Under the pieces are notes generated by a model, which was not told where the DNA came from, searched no databases, and saw nothing but the letters and a program-made list of their open reading frames with translations. A stretch of 6,181 bases of DNA from Clostridiales bacterium (GTDB lineage: Bacteria; Bacillota; Clostridia; Lachnospirales; Lachnospiraceae): assembly GCA_021203115.1 (NCBI GenBank), contig JAJQBV010000146.1, positions 1-6,181 of the forward strand, given 5' to 3'. The position numbers and the translations under genes were made by a program. Positions 5,689 to 6,181 of the stretch are shown in pieces. Position 1 is the first letter of the stretch. Each line of letters begins with the position of its first letter.

Positions 5689-6181
5689 TCTGGAAATATG
5701 TAAAACCGTATTTACCGTTTGCAATTCTTGCCGGTTTTCTTATGGTGGGCGAGGTGATGATGGATTTGATCCAGCCGGGAATGATGAGCCGGATTGTTGA
5801 TGATGGTGTGCTGGGTTTAAATAACGGCGGCGCCAGTGACATGAGTGTGATACGGAATATCGGATTGAAGATGATCGTGCTCGTCCTGTTCGGCGGCCTT
5901 TGCGGATCACTGAATAATGTGGTTTCACACTATACAGCGCAGCATGTGGGTAATGACATGCGCAAGGATTGTTTTTCGGGAATTATGTCGTTCTCCTTTT
6001 CACAGGTGGATCGTTTTACCACAGGGTCTCTGGTGACGAGAACGACAAATGATATTGTTCAGGTGCAGAACTTTGTCTCGGTATTTTTTCGAGGTCTGAT
6101 CCGTATGTCCATGCTGATGTTCGGCAGTGTGATCTGCATGTTTCGCCTGAATCGTGATTTCGGTATAGCGGTGTTGTGTGT
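5685..6181 (+). CDS. ABC exporter, transmembrane domain (5' part only)
   Basis: The first 165 codons are present; the gene continues past the window edge. The protein begins MIWKYVKPYLPF, the usual start of type I ABC exporter half-transporters, with a hydrophobic segment at about 10-30, a second at about 60-80 and a third at about 135-155. MMDLIQPGMMSRIVDDGV (25-42) and the cytoplasmic-loop block HVGNDMRKDCFSGIMSFSF (87-105) followed by GSLVTRTTNDI (114-124) are typical of the multidrug or lipid exporter family. The ATPase domain is expected beyond the window. GGAGG (5672-5676) lies 8 nt before the ATG, which overlaps the marR stop. In MarR-led operons of this type a second half-transporter gene commonly follows to form a heterodimer, but that cannot be seen here. 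Confidence 0.92.
   Translation, partial: MIWKYVKPYLPFAILAGFLMVGEVMMDLIQPGMMSRIVDDGVLGLNNGGASDMSVIRNIGLKMIVLVLFGGLCGSLNNVVSHYTAQHVGNDMRKDCFSGIMSFSFSQVDRFTTGSLVTRTTNDIVQVQNFVSVFFRGLIRMSMLMFGSVICMFRLNRDFGIAVLC

Overview
The window looks like chromosomal DNA of an anaerobic Gram-positive Clostridia species, probably Lachnospiraceae-like. This is inferred from several things: the oxygen-sensitive thiazole route (ThiH, not ThiO), strong AGGAGG-type ribosome binding sites, a transcription-terminating TPP riboswitch, a PdaB-like polysaccharide deacetylase, and a MarR-ABC exporter operon. The species cannot be named from the sequence.

Layout. Bases 1-323 (minus strand) hold the 5' part of a membrane-anchored polysaccharide deacetylase. 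Bases 324-637 are non-coding and divergent. They hold a sigma-A-type promoter (415-443), a TPP aptamer (450-541) and an intrinsic terminator (569-601). Bases 638-4173 (plus strand) are a tightly packed five-gene operon: thiS, thiF (short family), thiG, thiH and a ThiE/TenI-fold gene. The last gene carries the catalytic His of thiazole tautomerase, so I call it tenI rather than thiE. Bases 4228-5052 hold a Fic-domain protein of lower GC with a variant Fic motif and a VbhA-antitoxin-like N-terminus, followed by a strong terminator (5077-5113). Bases 5114-5208 are a regulatory region: a promoter flanked by two mirrored 11-bp operator-like repeats. Bases 5209-6181 hold a MarR regulator overlapping by 4 nt the start of an ABC exporter gene that runs off the window.

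How the genes work together. The thi operon makes the thiazole half of thiamine. ThiF adenylates the ThiS C-terminal Gly-Gly so that ThiS can carry sulfur as a thiocarboxylate. ThiH cleaves tyrosine to dehydroglycine. ThiG joins this glycine unit, the sulfur and deoxyxylulose 5-phosphate. TenI then aromatises the thiazole tautomer. The TPP riboswitch with its terminator should shut the operon off when thiamine diphosphate is plentiful. No pyrimidine-branch gene (thiC, thiD) or true thiE is in the window, so they must lie elsewhere or be absent. The MarR-ABC unit is a separate drug- or toxin-responsive efflux operon, probably autorepressed. The Fic gene sits between the two units and looks like an accessory insertion.

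I found no CRISPR array, tRNA, rRNA, transposase or clear new system. The most interesting points are the tenI/thiE reassignment, the Fic variant and the mirrored operators around the marR promoter.
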